From Elysia chlorotica (taxonomy: Eukaryota > Mollusca > Gastropoda > Plakobranchidae), in NCBI GenBank assembly GCA_003991915.1, contig RQTK01000236.1:9671-73670 (forward strand): a stretch of 64,000 nucleotides of DNA. Reading direction: 5' to 3'. The notes beneath the pieces were generated by a model that saw only the letters and a program-made list of their open reading frames with translations, was not told the DNA's origin and ran no database searches. Positions within the stretch are counted from its first letter, which is position 1; the number at the start of each line of letters is the position of its first letter. The translations under genes were made by a program, and so were the position numbers. Positions 17,177-51,366 of the stretch are shown here, piece by piece.

Positions 17177-18519
17177 CTTGTTAATTCCTTGTTCAATTTG
17201 CTCCTAAGAAGCAAGTTTTCGTCAATCTTTTCCAAAAAAAAAAATAGCTACATTTAAAAAATATGTTTAGATCTGTTTAGCCAGTCTCTTCAGAAAATTT
17301 ATTGCCTCGATCTGCCATGTTGTTAAACGTCTTGTTTAATCATTTCTTAAGTTGAACTTAAAGTGTTGTCGGAGTTTTACAGCCTCAAGCTGTTACGACT
17401 TTCGTGCATCTACGGAGCTCGGGATGATATTTTTCTGTAAGGAATAAAAGATGAACATATCAAAGACAAAAAGTAATGAAGTTTAATTTTACTCCTAGAT
17501 ATTTTAGTTTTGTTTCTATGGAGACGGCATTAGGTTTTTGAAAAGAAGATGCAGTACCACCTTTAATAAACGACGGCACCAACAAAACACAATATTCTTT
17601 GTCATCATAAAACACGCAATGATCACTTTGTCATATTGATTTCATACAGAAAAAAAAACTCAAACCTTAATATTGAAGATGTTAAGTCAAATTGGTAAGT
17701 ATTTTCCTACAGATCACAGCGAACAAACTGTACTAAACTTTTGAAAAATAACTCAATGGGATCATAAAAAGAAAACACTTTTTGTGTAAGTGGTCATTTA
17801 TTCTGCATTGCGGGTGTAATTAATTTGATAACCAATTGCTTTACAATATAATATACGTGGCAGCAATATTTTAATGTAGTGCACATACTTTTTTACGATC
17901 TGATTATGAAACGACAGCTTTGAAGGACAAAAAAAGAGAAAAACTCGAGTTAAATCAACTTAATTTTTTTACCACATAATTGGTTAAAACGTAGTGACTA
18001 ATATTGCTCTAACCTATTTGTTGTTATTTGAAAGAATTATGAACATTTTATGCATAAATTTAAAAAAAATGTGACCCTTTTATTATGATCATATTTAAAT
18101 GTGGCTGATAGATAAAATAATTCTGAATTGTTAAAACAATATGACAAGCCGTGTCTTTTAACTTGGAAAAGTTTTTGAAAATCATAAAAGCACAAAAGGC
18201 ACTTAGAAATCTATAATTAATCAGAAATGATGAAAACAGACAAGATAAAAGGTTTAAACTATTTAGCTTTTGTATACTTTACGACTGTACACTGCAATGT
18301 TACCAGAACTCTAAACGTCACAAAAGCCATTAAACGAACTATGCGTTTTAGATAGAACGCGTAAACATAATTTAAAAATATTTATTTTTAAAATACAAGT
18401 TTATCTAACACCAATAATTTGAAAAAGAAAGTCACTATTGAAATGTCAACCGGTAATATAAACATGTAATGCGAGACTTGTAGCTCTTTATTAAGAATTC
18501 CACCTTGACACCTTCCAGT
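17177..18519. other. AT-rich DNA upstream of the minus-strand gene
   Basis: It should contain the promoter of the minus-strand gene that starts at 17176, but I can point to no defined element. No other gene is supported. Confidence 0.45.
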
Positions 18520-18687
18520 GCTGGATCTAACAGAATACGTATTGGAACCGAAAAGACGGCGATCAAAGAGCACTATCCAGCTTGGTGTAACATGCCGAAC
18601 AGGCGAGCACCAGAGTTTGACCATGTGTTGAGCCGCATTATAGCGGCTGCAAGAGAGCTAAAGCTTATGGCAAAAGCACAACACTGA
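18520..18687 (+). CDS. Possible orphan terminal exon
   Basis: A short open stretch follows a fair acceptor (ACACCTTCCAG ending at 18519) and ends in TGA. The peptide is compositionally balanced (EHYPAWCNMPNRRAPEF, then a helix-like SRIIAAARELKLMA), unlike the surrounding AT-rich noise. I could not find an upstream exon in phase and I do not recognise the peptide. It could be the last exon of an unseen gene, a decayed fragment, or chance. Confidence 0.3.
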   Translation, partial: AGSNRIRIGTEKTAIKEHYPAWCNMPNRRAPEFDHVLSRIIAAARELKLMAKAQH

Positions 18688-19550
18688 CGCAGTATTAAGA
18701 TTATTGCATTTTACTTCACTGAATCCGTCAACACGTAACAAGGATTTAAACGAATTCTATGGGTTTTAAAAACAGGCATATGCAGTGCTAATAAAGGCTA
18801 GACTTGAAGGGAATGGTGGTTGGATTGCGCACACACGATGGTTTATGTTTGACGGTGTTGTGAAAGTCGGTCATGAGCAAGGTTTCATTTGGAATCATTT
18901 CTCAGTTTACACCCCCCCCCCCCCTGAAGATTTATAATGATCTCAACGTTTCCTTTGTATTAAATTCACTTGTACTCAAGCTCATTGGACCTTTTAAAAC
19001 GCCCGTTTTTTAAAACAAATGTGACCATGTAAATGTGCCACACCAACTCGTCCTGTGGTTGGAAAAATAATGTTGCGTCAGCAAAATATCAACCTCAAAA
19101 GCGCTTTTATCCGTAGCCTATGTCAATATGACCATACTTAATGGGTTAGCGTAATTAAAAAAAAAAAACAACTCTCCCTACCAAAAGAGATGTAAGAAAA
19201 ATAATCTGCATCGGAACGTTCTCATTTTCGAGGCGGTTGAGAAAACTCCACTGAAGCGGACTTATAGTCCAAATGCGAAAGCTGGACACCATAAAAGTAA
19301 AACATGCAGTGGCGCCATTAATAAATTAGCAAAGAAAATCATTACACGTCTTTTCTCATTTTCTTAATTTGCGCCCGGCTAACTCCAGGCATCTAAATCT
19401 TACGGTACAGAGTTTCCGTCAAGACGCGCTGACCCGGGTTGACCCAGGGAAAATAGATTAAGATTAGCGGCCAGACCGCGTCCCTTCAGTGGTCAAATCG
19501 GGTCCCAGCTTGCGAGGATTATCTCCCGGCCATCCGACATGTGCTGGGGC
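18688..19550. other. Intergenic DNA
   Basis: No gene is seen. A run of about 15 cytosines lies near 18910. Confidence 0.5.
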
Positions 19551-20137
19551 GCGCCTGCGGCAGAGTTTGGACTAGCACAATGTGGTCAATGCAGCCTGCG
19601 GCAGAGTTTGGACTAGCACAATGTGGTCAATGCAGCCTGCGGCAGAGTTTGGACTAGCACAATGTGGTCAATGCAGCCTGCGGCAGAGTTTGGACTAGCA
19701 CAATGTGGTCAATGCAGCCTGCGGCAGAGTTTGGACTAGCACAATGTGGTCAATGCAGCCTGCGGCAGAGTTTGGACTAGCACAATGTGGTCAATGCAGC
19801 CTGCGGCAGAGTTTGGACCGGCACAATGTGGTCAATGCAGCCCGGCAGAGTTTGGACTAGCACAATGTGGTCAATGATGGGGCGCGCCTGCGGCAGAGTT
19901 TGGACCGGCACAATGTGGTCAATGCAGCCTGCGGCAGAGTTTGAACTAGCACAATGTGGTCAATGCAGCCTGCGGCAGAGTTTGGACCAGCACAATGTGG
20001 TCAATGCAGCCTGCGGCAGAGTTTGGACCGGCACAATGTGGTCAATGCAGCCTGCGGCAGAGTTTGAACCGGCACAATGTGGTCAATGCAGCCTGCGGCA
20101 GAGTTTGAACCGGCACAATGTGGTCAATGCAGCCTGG
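19551..20137. repeat. 41-bp minisatellite, about 14 copies
   Basis: The unit contains CTGCGGCAGAGTTTGGAC and CACAATGTGGTCAATGCA. Copies differ mainly at one dinucleotide (CTAG, CCGG or CCAG). The CTAG type carries a stop in one frame and the others do not, which is why a long artificial open frame crosses the distal half. The array is not near any recognised exon. Confidence 0.93.
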
Positions 20138-21334
20138 GCCACTCAGGATGGAAAGCGGCCGTATTCTTTTGTAGGAGAAAGAGAGAAAGCCAAGTTGTCT
20201 GCTAGTGTAACGTCTCCTAAGTCTCAAGATATCATACGAGGAGAATGAACAGTGAATTTTTGTGCATGCGATGCGGTCAGTCACATAAAACTCCGGAACG
20301 TACTTTTGTAAGATCGCTAAACTGCAACCTTAACAAAATACTAATTGAAGATTGATAGTGTTTCAGCGGTCGTCATTATTCAATAAGGAATGGTGCGGGC
20401 ACCAAACCATACGCAAAATGAAAATGAAACAATATGTTTAATGATTGTGGTTTGTTGCCTCATTCAGTTATAAATTAATATTTATAGAAAAAGAAAAGCC
20501 CCTTTAAAACGTTTTATTTTTCGGAAATTAAAAGAAGAACAAGAACAACAACAACAAAAACAACAACAAATACCAATATTATCAGCCATTATGTGAACCA
20601 CGACTGAGTACATTTATAAACACAATGCAATTTCATTTACTTACCGATGTTGCAAATCTGTAGAGGTATCATTTACATCTATTCTTACTTTCAATTAAAT
20701 ATTGATTTAACTTTGACGATGGCAGAACTTTTATGCTCTTAAAGTAATATATAATAGTTATAAATATAATAGTTTATAATTCTCTGAAGGTATAAACTTT
20801 GTCTCCACTATTGTCCTTTACCCAAAACACTTGTATGGTACATTAGAAAACCAGATATATCCAACTTTAATTTGATAGAACATCTGAAATATCCGCAGGT
20901 TTCCCTTACTTGGTTCGTAGCTTACAAACACTGCCGCATCAAACACCGTCCCGCAAAACCATCTCCTATCATTCTGTAGAATAGAACGCGCAGACCTCAA
21001 AGTTTTAATAGGCTACCAAAGGAATATCAAGTTTCAATCGAATTTTCTAACTTTTTCTTCAAATGCTATTTGTACTTACCCTCAATTATTATAAATAATT
21101 AAATTTTACGTATCCTGTAATCTTTGTTTCAAACCGAAGACATCTTCAAAATATAATGTAAAACAGACCAACAAATCACAATGGCGATAAAATGTGGGCC
21201 ACACCCCCCTCCCCTCCCCCCACCCCTTCCAAATTCTCGCTCTCTATCTCTCTCTATATGTATATTTCTGTCTCTATGTCTCTGTCTCTAACTGTCTATC
21301 ATCTATCCGTCTATTCTCTGTATATCTTTGTCCG
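20138..21334. other. Intergenic AT-rich DNA
   Basis: No gene is supported. A short (AAC)-rich stretch lies near 20540. Confidence 0.5.
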
Positions 21335-21338
21335 TTTA

Positions 21339-21387
<49 letters not shown>

Positions 21388-21388
21388 G

Positions 21389-21463
<75 letters not shown>

Positions 21464-21483
21464 GTGTCTGTCTGTCTGTCTGT
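21335..21483. repeat. (TCTG)n microsatellite
   Basis: About 37 tetranucleotide units lie here, with two TGTG variants. Open frames on both strands across it are simple-sequence artefacts. Confidence 0.95.
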
Positions 21484-21803
21484 CCAGCTGTGTGAAAATA
21501 AGAAAATGAGAAGATGCAATAAACTTGAATTACTCACCTCATATTTTAAAGTAGGACTTAAACAATTTTAAGGCAATTCTTTATTTTCCCTCTACATATA
21601 CGAGTAGAGACTGAATGTGTACGGCAATCTATCAGCATACACATCATCAATACGCGTCCTCCAACTTTTACCCTCTTTGGACGAAAATAATCGATGCCGC
21701 TGATGAAGCACAACCGATAGTTGTGTAGAAATCAAAATTATTGTATTGTACACACATGCACACACAAAAGAATCAAATAAAACAGTAACAAAAACAACAA
21801 CTA

Positions 21804-21804
<1 letters not shown>

Positions 21805-21900
<96 letters not shown>
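21805..21900. repeat. (CAA)n microsatellite
   Basis: About 32 perfect CAA units lie upstream of the first lipase gene. Confidence 0.95.
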
Positions 21901-21901
<1 letters not shown>

Positions 21902-22424
21902 TTACTTTAAAAAGACTCAAAATGTCACGAACTTGTTAAAGATTGAAAAAAAACTTTTGAACCGAAAGCACAGACTCTCGATTTTGAACCCTTGAGGTGA
22001 ATAACTATTAATTTAGATTTCGACCATGACCCAGCGGAGATAGTAAAAACACTCTTGATGTGGAGCAAAGGGCGACACAACTCAGCTGTTATTAAAAGTA
22101 ATTCTTCGTATGTTATAAGAAGAAATTTTTTATTTTACTTCAAAAGATAAATAGTGTTTCAACAATGGTACAACTAAGTTGCTAAACATCGATGATAAAA
22201 AAATCATCATTTGAATAAAGGATTTATTTTTATTTCTACGGCATAATAGTATCTTATAAATAATCACCTTAAAGGTTAAGTGATATTATATCTTTAAAAC
22301 TTTACAAGTAAAAGACAAAGTTTTCTTTTTTTCTTTTTTCTTACGAATCATTTAAAGTGCTAGGCATGAGGAAATCTCTGACAACCGCTTAAATTTCCTG
22401 AAGAATCATTTAAGGAGATAAGAG

Positions 22425-22505
22425 CGAGCTTAGACCTCCTGTTGGGCAGTCCAGTGCGCTAGCGACTGAGCAATCTGATTCCTGGCCATCCGGCCAGTTC
22501 AACTG
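22425..22505 (-). mobile_element. tRNA-like SINE head upstream of lipase A
   Basis: On the minus strand, GCTCAGTCGCTAGCGCACTGG resembles a tRNA A-box and anticodon arm, followed by GAGGTCTAAGCTCGC as a weak B-box. It ends about 35 bases before the lipase start codon, so it probably lies in the 5' UTR or core promoter. Confidence 0.42.
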
Positions 22506-22539
22506 TGACACTTGTGCTCCACGCTCGTCAACATCCGCG

Positions 22540-32706
<10,167 letters not shown>

Positions 32707-33272
32707 GCGCTTTTAGCTCACAAGGTTTAATATTACTTCAAGTTTTCGGATTGAAACATCTTTTTTAAGGATTTTGTTTTAGAGAGACACCTTCCAGCCT
32801 CACAAGCCCTGACTTTTATGATTGTTCTTGTTGTCTTAATTCCAATAAATCTGAATATGATGTATCAATTGCACAGTCGGGTTGAATCTTGTTTTGTTAG
32901 AGATCATGTAAAGTTTTCCTTAAAAATGTACTACATGTATTGTAAAAGAGAAAAGTGTGTGAAAAGCTACGCACATTTTCATGAACGTAAAGACATATCG
33001 ATGCATCGTCGAACATGTCAAAACCCTTTAATTGTCTTATAATTATCGGTTGTAATTGCTTGGACTTCCTTAGCACAACACATTCACCAAATATTCTCTA
33101 CTCAATCAAATTAAATTTTAAATTAAAGCTTTATTAAGTAAATATATAAATAAATACATGTCGGAAATAAAAAAAATGTTATGACAGGCTCAAAATAAAA
33201 ACAGCATTAGATAGTCACATTGCAAGTTCGAGAACAATCCTTCATGTTAAATATGCATCAGCAACAACCTAC

Positions 33273-33275
<3 letters not shown>
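32707..33275. other. 3' flank of lipase A
   Basis: An AATAAA at 32844-32849, about 140 bases after the stop, is a plausible polyadenylation signal. No gene is seen in the rest. Confidence 0.55.

Positions 33276-33352
<77 letters not shown>
33276..33352. repeat. (CT)n microsatellite
   Basis: A long CT run decays into mixed CTNT sequence up to about 33460. Confidence 0.95.
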
Positions 33353-33356
<4 letters not shown>

Positions 33357-34200
33357 TCTCTCTCTCTTTCTCTATCTGCCTCTTTCTGCCTGCCTGTCTC
33401 TCTATCTCTCTTTATCTATCTCTCTATCTATCTAACACCTCTCGCTCTCTCTTGCTTTCTCTCTTCCCCTTTATATCGTTATTTATCTACATATCTACAT
33501 ACCATCTACATACATAAATTGAAGACTCTTGTTGACTTAAAACTCTTTATTGAAGTATTGAACTATAACTATACGCCACTCCAAACAAGGATAGATCTTA
33601 CTTACCTATAGGTCTACCCATCTAAGACAGAAACTATATCCATAAGATCGAAATCACAAGACAGTCAACCATGGAGCGAACTTACACGGAACATTCGAGA
33701 CGCTGCTGAGGCGTGGCGATCGGAGCAACAGGAAGCGTAAGATAACCTGCCAAGTAAGTAAGTCAAACAAAAATAGCGGCTGGGGCTCATGAAGCTAAGA
33801 GAGATTTAGAAAGTAAAGTTTGGCCCACACTCTTTGAAAAAGCATTGCGGGTCATGGGGTCCTGATTGTTCTAGCAAATCGCATTTTGAGCTAGGTTGCT
33901 ATTACTTTCCTTGCAAACTTTACTTTACTGAGCCTCATCTAACCATTACATGCTGGGTTGACTCTTGCCAACGCACCAACTTCACCCCCAATCGTAGTAT
34001 ATGGATATGTGTAAACCAAAAAGTATGATGGAAATATGTAATCTATAGAAGATGCAATCATAAACCTAAATCTATCTCAAGCACGACAGCTAGCACAACT
34101 GGTCTCACGAATAACCGGGGCGAGGATAACACCAGCAGCTCTATGGGTTAACCAACATTTCAGAGCCGTCAATGCTATCGAGAGATGACTAATATTACGC
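33353..34200. other. Intergenic DNA between lipase A and the LINE fragments
   Basis: No gene is supported. Balanced-composition sequence at 33660-33770 may be a decayed mobile-element piece, but no motif identifies it. Confidence 0.4.
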
Positions 34201-34204
34201 AACA

Positions 34205-34312
34205 GTGAGAGAGAGAGAGAGAGAGATAGAGAGAGAGGGGGAGAGAGAAAGAGAGAGAGACAGAGAGAAGACAGACAGACAGACAGACAGACTAACAGAC
34301 AGGCAGACAGAC
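34205..34312. repeat. (GA)n and (CAGA)n simple repeat
   Basis: GA units run into CAGA units and stop directly at the edge of the LINE endonuclease fragment, next to GGGTCGACGAGCGT. Confidence 0.9.
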
Positions 34313-34910
34313 GGGTCGACGAGCGTTCAGGAGAGAGAAATCAGATTCAGAGAAGATACATTTTTCTAAGCGTTTTCCACGGACATCAGTCCTTAGTCTG
34401 CCCCACAGTGGGTTTTGGGCGTTGAAGTCTCCGGTAAGAATCACGGGGGAAGGAAGCTGATCAATAAGGTCCGTGATATCAGAGTGGGAGACTTGAGAAG
34501 AAAGTTTAAGATACACCGAACAGAGAGTGAAAGGTTTCCAATCGGTCATGCAGACCGCTACCGCCTGTAGAGTAGAGTTGAAAGGAATAGGTCTGTGATG
34601 GATTATATTTTTGACAAAGGTAGAAGTTCCAGTGCTGAGATCATCCGTACCACCGCTGTGGTGATGAAAGGCAGAGAGGCCTCGGATGTTGAAGTCTAAA
34701 TTGGGGGACAATTGTGTCTCTTGAAGGCAAGCTGCAGCGACATTATAAGATATACCATAATGCGGCGGCTTTCTTCCCCTTACCCCTCCGCTGCACAATG
34801 ATTTCTAAAGTGAAGGGGCGGGGGTGCGCGGTTCTTTTATCCTAGATTTTGAGGAAGGGGGATTGGCAGAGGGATTGGAAGGGGAAAGGGACAGTCTGTT
34901 GAGATTAAAT
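34313..34910 (-). mobile_element. Non-LTR retrotransposon fragment (Jockey/I-like), endonuclease part
   Basis: The minus strand encodes an apurinic-like endonuclease N-terminal region: ACLQETQLSPN, then FNIRGLSAFHHHSGG, then TGDFNAQNPLWG. These are the QET and GDFN motifs of LINE ORF2 proteins of the Jockey/I group. The open part is about 155 residues, and the frame upstream is already lost. No reverse transcriptase follows, because the sequence meets a CAGA simple repeat at its 3' side. It is a dead fragment. Confidence 0.85.
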
Positions 34911-34985
34911 GTTTAAAAAAAAGTTTTATGCTGCTAGTTGATATCGCTTTATTTAAACGGAAATCATTTAGTGAAATAATGTTTC

Positions 34986-35561
34986 ATGAGCATGGTCGCA
35001 TTCAGTCTGCTGACAGTAATCCGGGATCGGACGCAAAAAGGAGCATATTCCATAAAGTTAAACGGAGACGAACAGCAGCTGCTAAGCAAAAAGTTTAAAA
35101 GATTAGAAAAAAAAACATTGCCCATTGATTTTATTTGTTTGCAGAGACAGAGAAGATGCCATAAAATAGTGTTAAATGAGTATGTCATATTGCAACCCAG
35201 AATCAGTAAGCAAATGAGCATAATCCATAAAAATACGCGGAGACGGACAGTTGGAGTTGCCGCTATATGGTTGGCATCAAAGAGGCTCTGTAGCAGACGA
35301 CAAGGTCGTCGATATATATCGAGCAGTTTGTATTGTTTTTTAGAGTCTCAGTTATTAAATAAATTTGAATGCGAAAAACAATTGGGGAGATTGTCGCTTT
35401 TGCAGGTGTATTGTACCCCGATTCAGCACACGTTGCTTTCTAAAACTATCCAAATTATCCACGAAGGAATTTTCCCTAAAGCGAGAAAGACTTTTTACCC
35501 GAGCTCGAATTGCCAGTCGGTACCGGGTACCGAGCCAGGATTGTCCTTTCCCAGGGTCTGA
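34986..35561 (+). other. Unassigned 191-codon open stretch between two LINE fragments
   Basis: A continuous open frame runs from ATG to TGA, Lys/Arg-rich with several Cys. I recognise no domain. It sits between two LINE pieces on the opposite strand, has no visible splice sites and no signal peptide. It may be an unrelated insertion or a chance frame. I do not call it a gene. Confidence 0.25.
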
Positions 35562-35698
35562 TGGCTCGTCCTCTTTGCTGTTTTCAATACAGTATCGCTA
35601 AATTGCACAATTGAGGAGATGGTTTCTTAGCGGTTTCAGGCGATAGATCAATAGGAAAGCGGCCAAAGCCGCCAAGAACAGAGAGAGACAGACAGACA
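35562..35698. other. Short spacer with GACA repeat
   Basis: No gene is seen. The segment ends in GAGACAGACAGACAGGCAGA, directly at the edge of the second LINE fragment, as at 34312. Confidence 0.5.
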
Positions 35699-37480
35699 GG
35701 CAGATGGGTCGACGAGCGTCAGGTATGAGTAGAAAAAGTGACGTCGGCAGGATGGCAGTAACTGGACGAGCCATAGTTCAGGAGAGAGAAATCAGATTCA
35801 GAGAAGATACATTTTTCTAAGCGTTTTCCACGGGCATCAGTCCTTAGACTGCCCCACAGTGGGTTTTGGGCGTTGAAGTCTCCGGTAAGAATCACGGGAG
35901 AAGGAAGCTGATCAATAAGGTCCGTGATATCAGAGTGAAGGACTTGAGAAGATACACCGAGCAGTGAAAGGTTTCCCTAAAGTCATGCGGACCGCTACCG
36001 CATGTAGAGTTGAAAGGAATAGGTCTGTGAAGGATTGTATTTTTGATGGAGGTAAAAGGATTGGAATAGGGATTGGAAGGGGAAAGGGACAGCCTGTTGA
36101 GGGGATCAGGGGGGAGGACGTCACCGAAGACAAGGGACAAGGAAGGGGATGAGGAAAGGGGAAGGCTCCGATGTTCGGGAGCCACTTGTGAGGAGGGAGA
36201 GAGAGATGGGGTTTGCTGCTCAGATGCAAGTGATGCCCCAGGCTTATCCGTAGGTCTAAATTCTTCTGCCACAGGTTGACTGGAGAATCTTCGTGGTAAA
36301 GCTTTTTTCTTTGGGGCTTGGCAGTGGTGTTTGCCCTGCCGCTGCTCTCGGAGTCACTGGTTGAGCAGTGTTTGTCCCAACACTGGTAGCCTTGGCGTAG
36401 GTTCGACGCTTAATGTTTGGGTCGAGTTCTACGACTGGGATTTGTACGGCTGAATTGCCCCTTCTTCTTTCCACTTGGGACATTCTTTCGAATCTACCGC
36501 ATATGTGTCATGGTAGTTCAGACAGCTGGGATCGACTTTACTGTCTTTGCTAGCGTGTCCTCCGTTACCACAGCGGCAACACACTGCTGTGCGCCGAAAG
36601 TGTGTTTGGCTATGGCCAAAACGATGTTATTTAAAACAGCACATCGCTCTTGGTATGTAAAAGGTAACCTTAAGAGTTAAATACTCCACTCTCAATCAAA
36701 GATTAGGACGAAGTTGTTGGTCCTGATTTTATCACCCCCCTTCCACACGAAAATGCGTCAGGCGTGGGTAACTCCATCGAGTTCCGCCACCATCTCCTTC
36801 TCGCTCGTCAATTCAATGTCGTGGCGCTAATAGCAAAAACACTGAGTTTGCCACCTTCTTTTCTGAATTGCTGATCACACCAAAAATGGTGACCAGTTGG
36901 TTTTGGCAGTTGCGCCCAAAAGGGTTGGGACATCTACTGCCTTAAGTTTGCTTGATCCGGATGGCACACCCGCTCCAACCGGGCTAGGCTCCTTAAATAA
37001 GTTGGAAGGTTGGGCGGTCTGAATTTAAAGTAAAGGTCCCATAGAGAAAAGAAAGATAGGTTCAGCTTCGGGGCTTCCCACCGGCCATCGAGCCCAAACA
37101 AAGAGAAACTTCGCGGATATCCAGCGCTAGCAGTGTCAGGGCTTCTCAGGAGTTATACTTCTAACATAGAGACAATGCTAGAACTGACCCTAGCCAAGCG
37201 AGACATAACCAGCCCGTCTCGGGTTAAGGAGTGGGCCAAAGTAATGTGTTAATGAATGGCAGCCCGCAGGCTGATTCACTTCAATCACCAGGATCCCTGC
37301 TTCCACCCTCACGGGACGCACCTTGGGGCAAACACGGTGCCCACTTGTGGGGTTCAGAAGAAGAAGAGGTGAGGGCAAAGAAATTGTTAGCATCATATCA
37401 AAAGAGAGAGAGAGGGACAAAAGACAGTGGGACAGAAGACATAGCAAGATAAAGAGAAAGGACATGTCCTTAGCAGCCTT
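35699..37480 (-). mobile_element. Non-LTR retrotransposon 5' part: ORF1 and start of ORF2
   Basis: The order on the minus strand is a 5' leader (about 37480-37000), a decayed ORF1 (about 36960-36060) and the start of an ORF2 endonuclease domain (about 36050-35699). ORF1 is identified by a zinc-knuckle array at about 36625-36470, with FGHSQTHFRRTAVCCRCG, GGHASKDS and DSKECPKWKEE. The preceding region resembles the RNA-binding part of Jockey/I gag-like proteins. An in-frame TAA replaces the second Cys codon of the first knuckle. The endonuclease part matches 34355-34620 closely. The element is old and inactive. Confidence 0.8.
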
Positions 37481-38618
37481 TTACCGTGTCACGCGCGACA
37501 GGCAGACAGTGGTAACCAATCGTTACACCCCTCCAAGTGAAAGCCCCGTTACCACACGAGCGATTTAAAAAAGGAGCTGTCAAATTAATAAAATTAGAAC
37601 TATTATATCTCAACCTTTTATTAAATAGAATCAATGCGACTTTTATTAAATGGAATGTGCATTTTTTTATTTGACCGATATTTTTGTGGTCTAGAGATGC
37701 CAATTTATCTAAGGTATTGACTTATGTAAGATATGAAACAAGAATACGCAACAAGTCGATCAAAATCACGACAGACCCACGTGCAGGATTGGTCAATGGC
37801 TTACAAGTTTATTTTTAGAAACAGAGGCGATTGTCTTCACAAGGGCCTACTATGTCGTAGTAAATGGTTTGACTAACTGTGGCGTCATAACTACTCCCGA
37901 AAGAACTCAGTGGCTATACACAGGTAACCTTGTGTGAGTGCAGGCCGTAAAATCACTGATGATGGGGAGAGGGTTACACTAGCAATGCACCTGAATAGGT
38001 TGGAGGGCTAATACATTATGCAATAGAACAATCTTTACGACAATTGTGTATCTATGAATAATAAGAGAAGCATGCTAATTACTGACAAAACTGCAATCAT
38101 AAAGAAAAGTATGTGGTGTATGGATGCGCTTAAGAAAACGTCGTCTCAGTGTTTTTTTTACCTATTTCATTCCTATCTAGTGGCCATTTTAGCGAATGAA
38201 CAGAGTTAAAGATTCATTATGTACTAAGTAGAATCTAAGAGAAGGGTGAATATCCGCTAAAAGAATAATAATACAGAACTGGTGTCAATGAACGACCCTG
38301 TTGGTGATTCTCGTTTGGTTTGGAGATTACAATTACAAACCAATCGTCTAGAATTTTCTGTTGCACAACCAAATCATTTTATAATTCTGTATATGTAAAA
38401 AGTGACCAGTTAATTGCTTTCTTTCGGGAGACACAGATGCAAGTGTGTGCTGATATTTCTTCGAACAAGAATTTAGTTTTGATATGGAGTCTGGACAGTC
38501 TTTTTCTTCTTCTGTTCCAGCTAAACCTTTACAGTTAAAAAACCCTCAGCTTTATACAACGTATACTGTTATATCAAGCAATTCAACTGCGGACGTGTGA
38601 TCTCTCAAGACATTTGCT
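37481..38618. other. Intergenic DNA upstream of lipase B
   Basis: No gene is supported. It should contain the lipase B promoter, but no element is clear. Confidence 0.45.
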
Positions 38619-50347
<11,729 letters not shown>

Positions 50348-51243
50348 ATAAATTGATTTTAGATCTTAAAACATGCATGGTCCTGTATTAAGCTTTAAAC
50401 AAATTTAGCTCGCCCACCTGTTTGTATTTAATGACAGTACGTGTATGACAATAATTGTTCGATTCTCTTTAACCTTGCCCAAATGTTTGTTGGTATAAAC
50501 GATTTTTTTCATTATTTTCAAATTAGTCCCTTTCACAAGAATATATTCTATAGAGTTTTGTGTCAAATTGAATGCTCGGCATTTACTAAAATGAAAAAAA
50601 ATTTCGCTTAGGCTTTGCTCATTTTTATTTCCTTTGAAACTTTTTTTCTACGAATAGTGCCAATAGAATAGTGTCGAGAGCGGAGGAACATCTAAATTAA
50701 CGAGTGACATTGAACTATAAAAAACCGAACATTTGGAGAAGAAATGCCTGTTTTCTATGGAATTTATATACGTCAATAATATTCACAAATGCTTATTGCC
50801 AAACAAAACATACAAAGATATGGCTGATATGTTTAACATCAAGAATAAAATTAGTTTGTTTTGTTGCATGAAACAAGAATACCACAAGACAGGGGAAATA
50901 AACTTTAATAACATTTAACTCGAACCAGTACGGGCACTTGTGAGCAAATAATTATAACAACTGTACACGAACCTCATATGTCATGAGAATTGAAAGTACT
51001 TCTCAGGTCGCGTATTCAGATAGAGAAACTAACATAGACTTGGACTGTGTTCGTCATTTCAGGAAACATGCAGCATGCACGTTATGCGCCAGAATGTTTT
51101 AAACTATCTACATGGAAATAACGTGAGCAGAGGAAAAATTAACCGTACGAGTGCAAGAGTATTTTGAAATATAAACAATCATCTAAGCCATGTTTGATAT
51201 GAATTAACTGAATTAAAAATATTAAATAACCTTTTTGAATTCG
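50348..51243. other. 3' flank of lipase B
   Basis: An AATAAA lies at 50897-50902, about 550 bases after the stop, and is a possible polyadenylation signal. No gene is seen. Confidence 0.45.
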
Positions 51244-51366
51244 TTTTCGCTTTGGAATTTATTTTGTGACAGCTGCATATGGTTGTTAGCATAGGGAATA
51301 CGATTTCGCTTTGGAATTAATTTTGTGACAGCTGCACATGGTTGTTTGTATAGGGAATACGATTTC
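51244..51366. repeat. Two-copy direct repeat of about 61 bases
   Basis: Two adjacent copies each contain TTTCGCTTTGGAATT, TTTTGTGACAGCTGCA and ATAGGGAATACGA, differing at a few bases. Confidence 0.9.

Noticed and set aside
19787-20248. 153-codon frame with repeated TMWSMQP-like motif
   Set aside because: It is the 41-bp minisatellite read in successive frames, with no start context or non-repeat coding part of note.
21192-21571. Cys/Val/Leu-rich frames near 21.3 kb on both strands
   Set aside because: They are (TCTG)n read in several frames.
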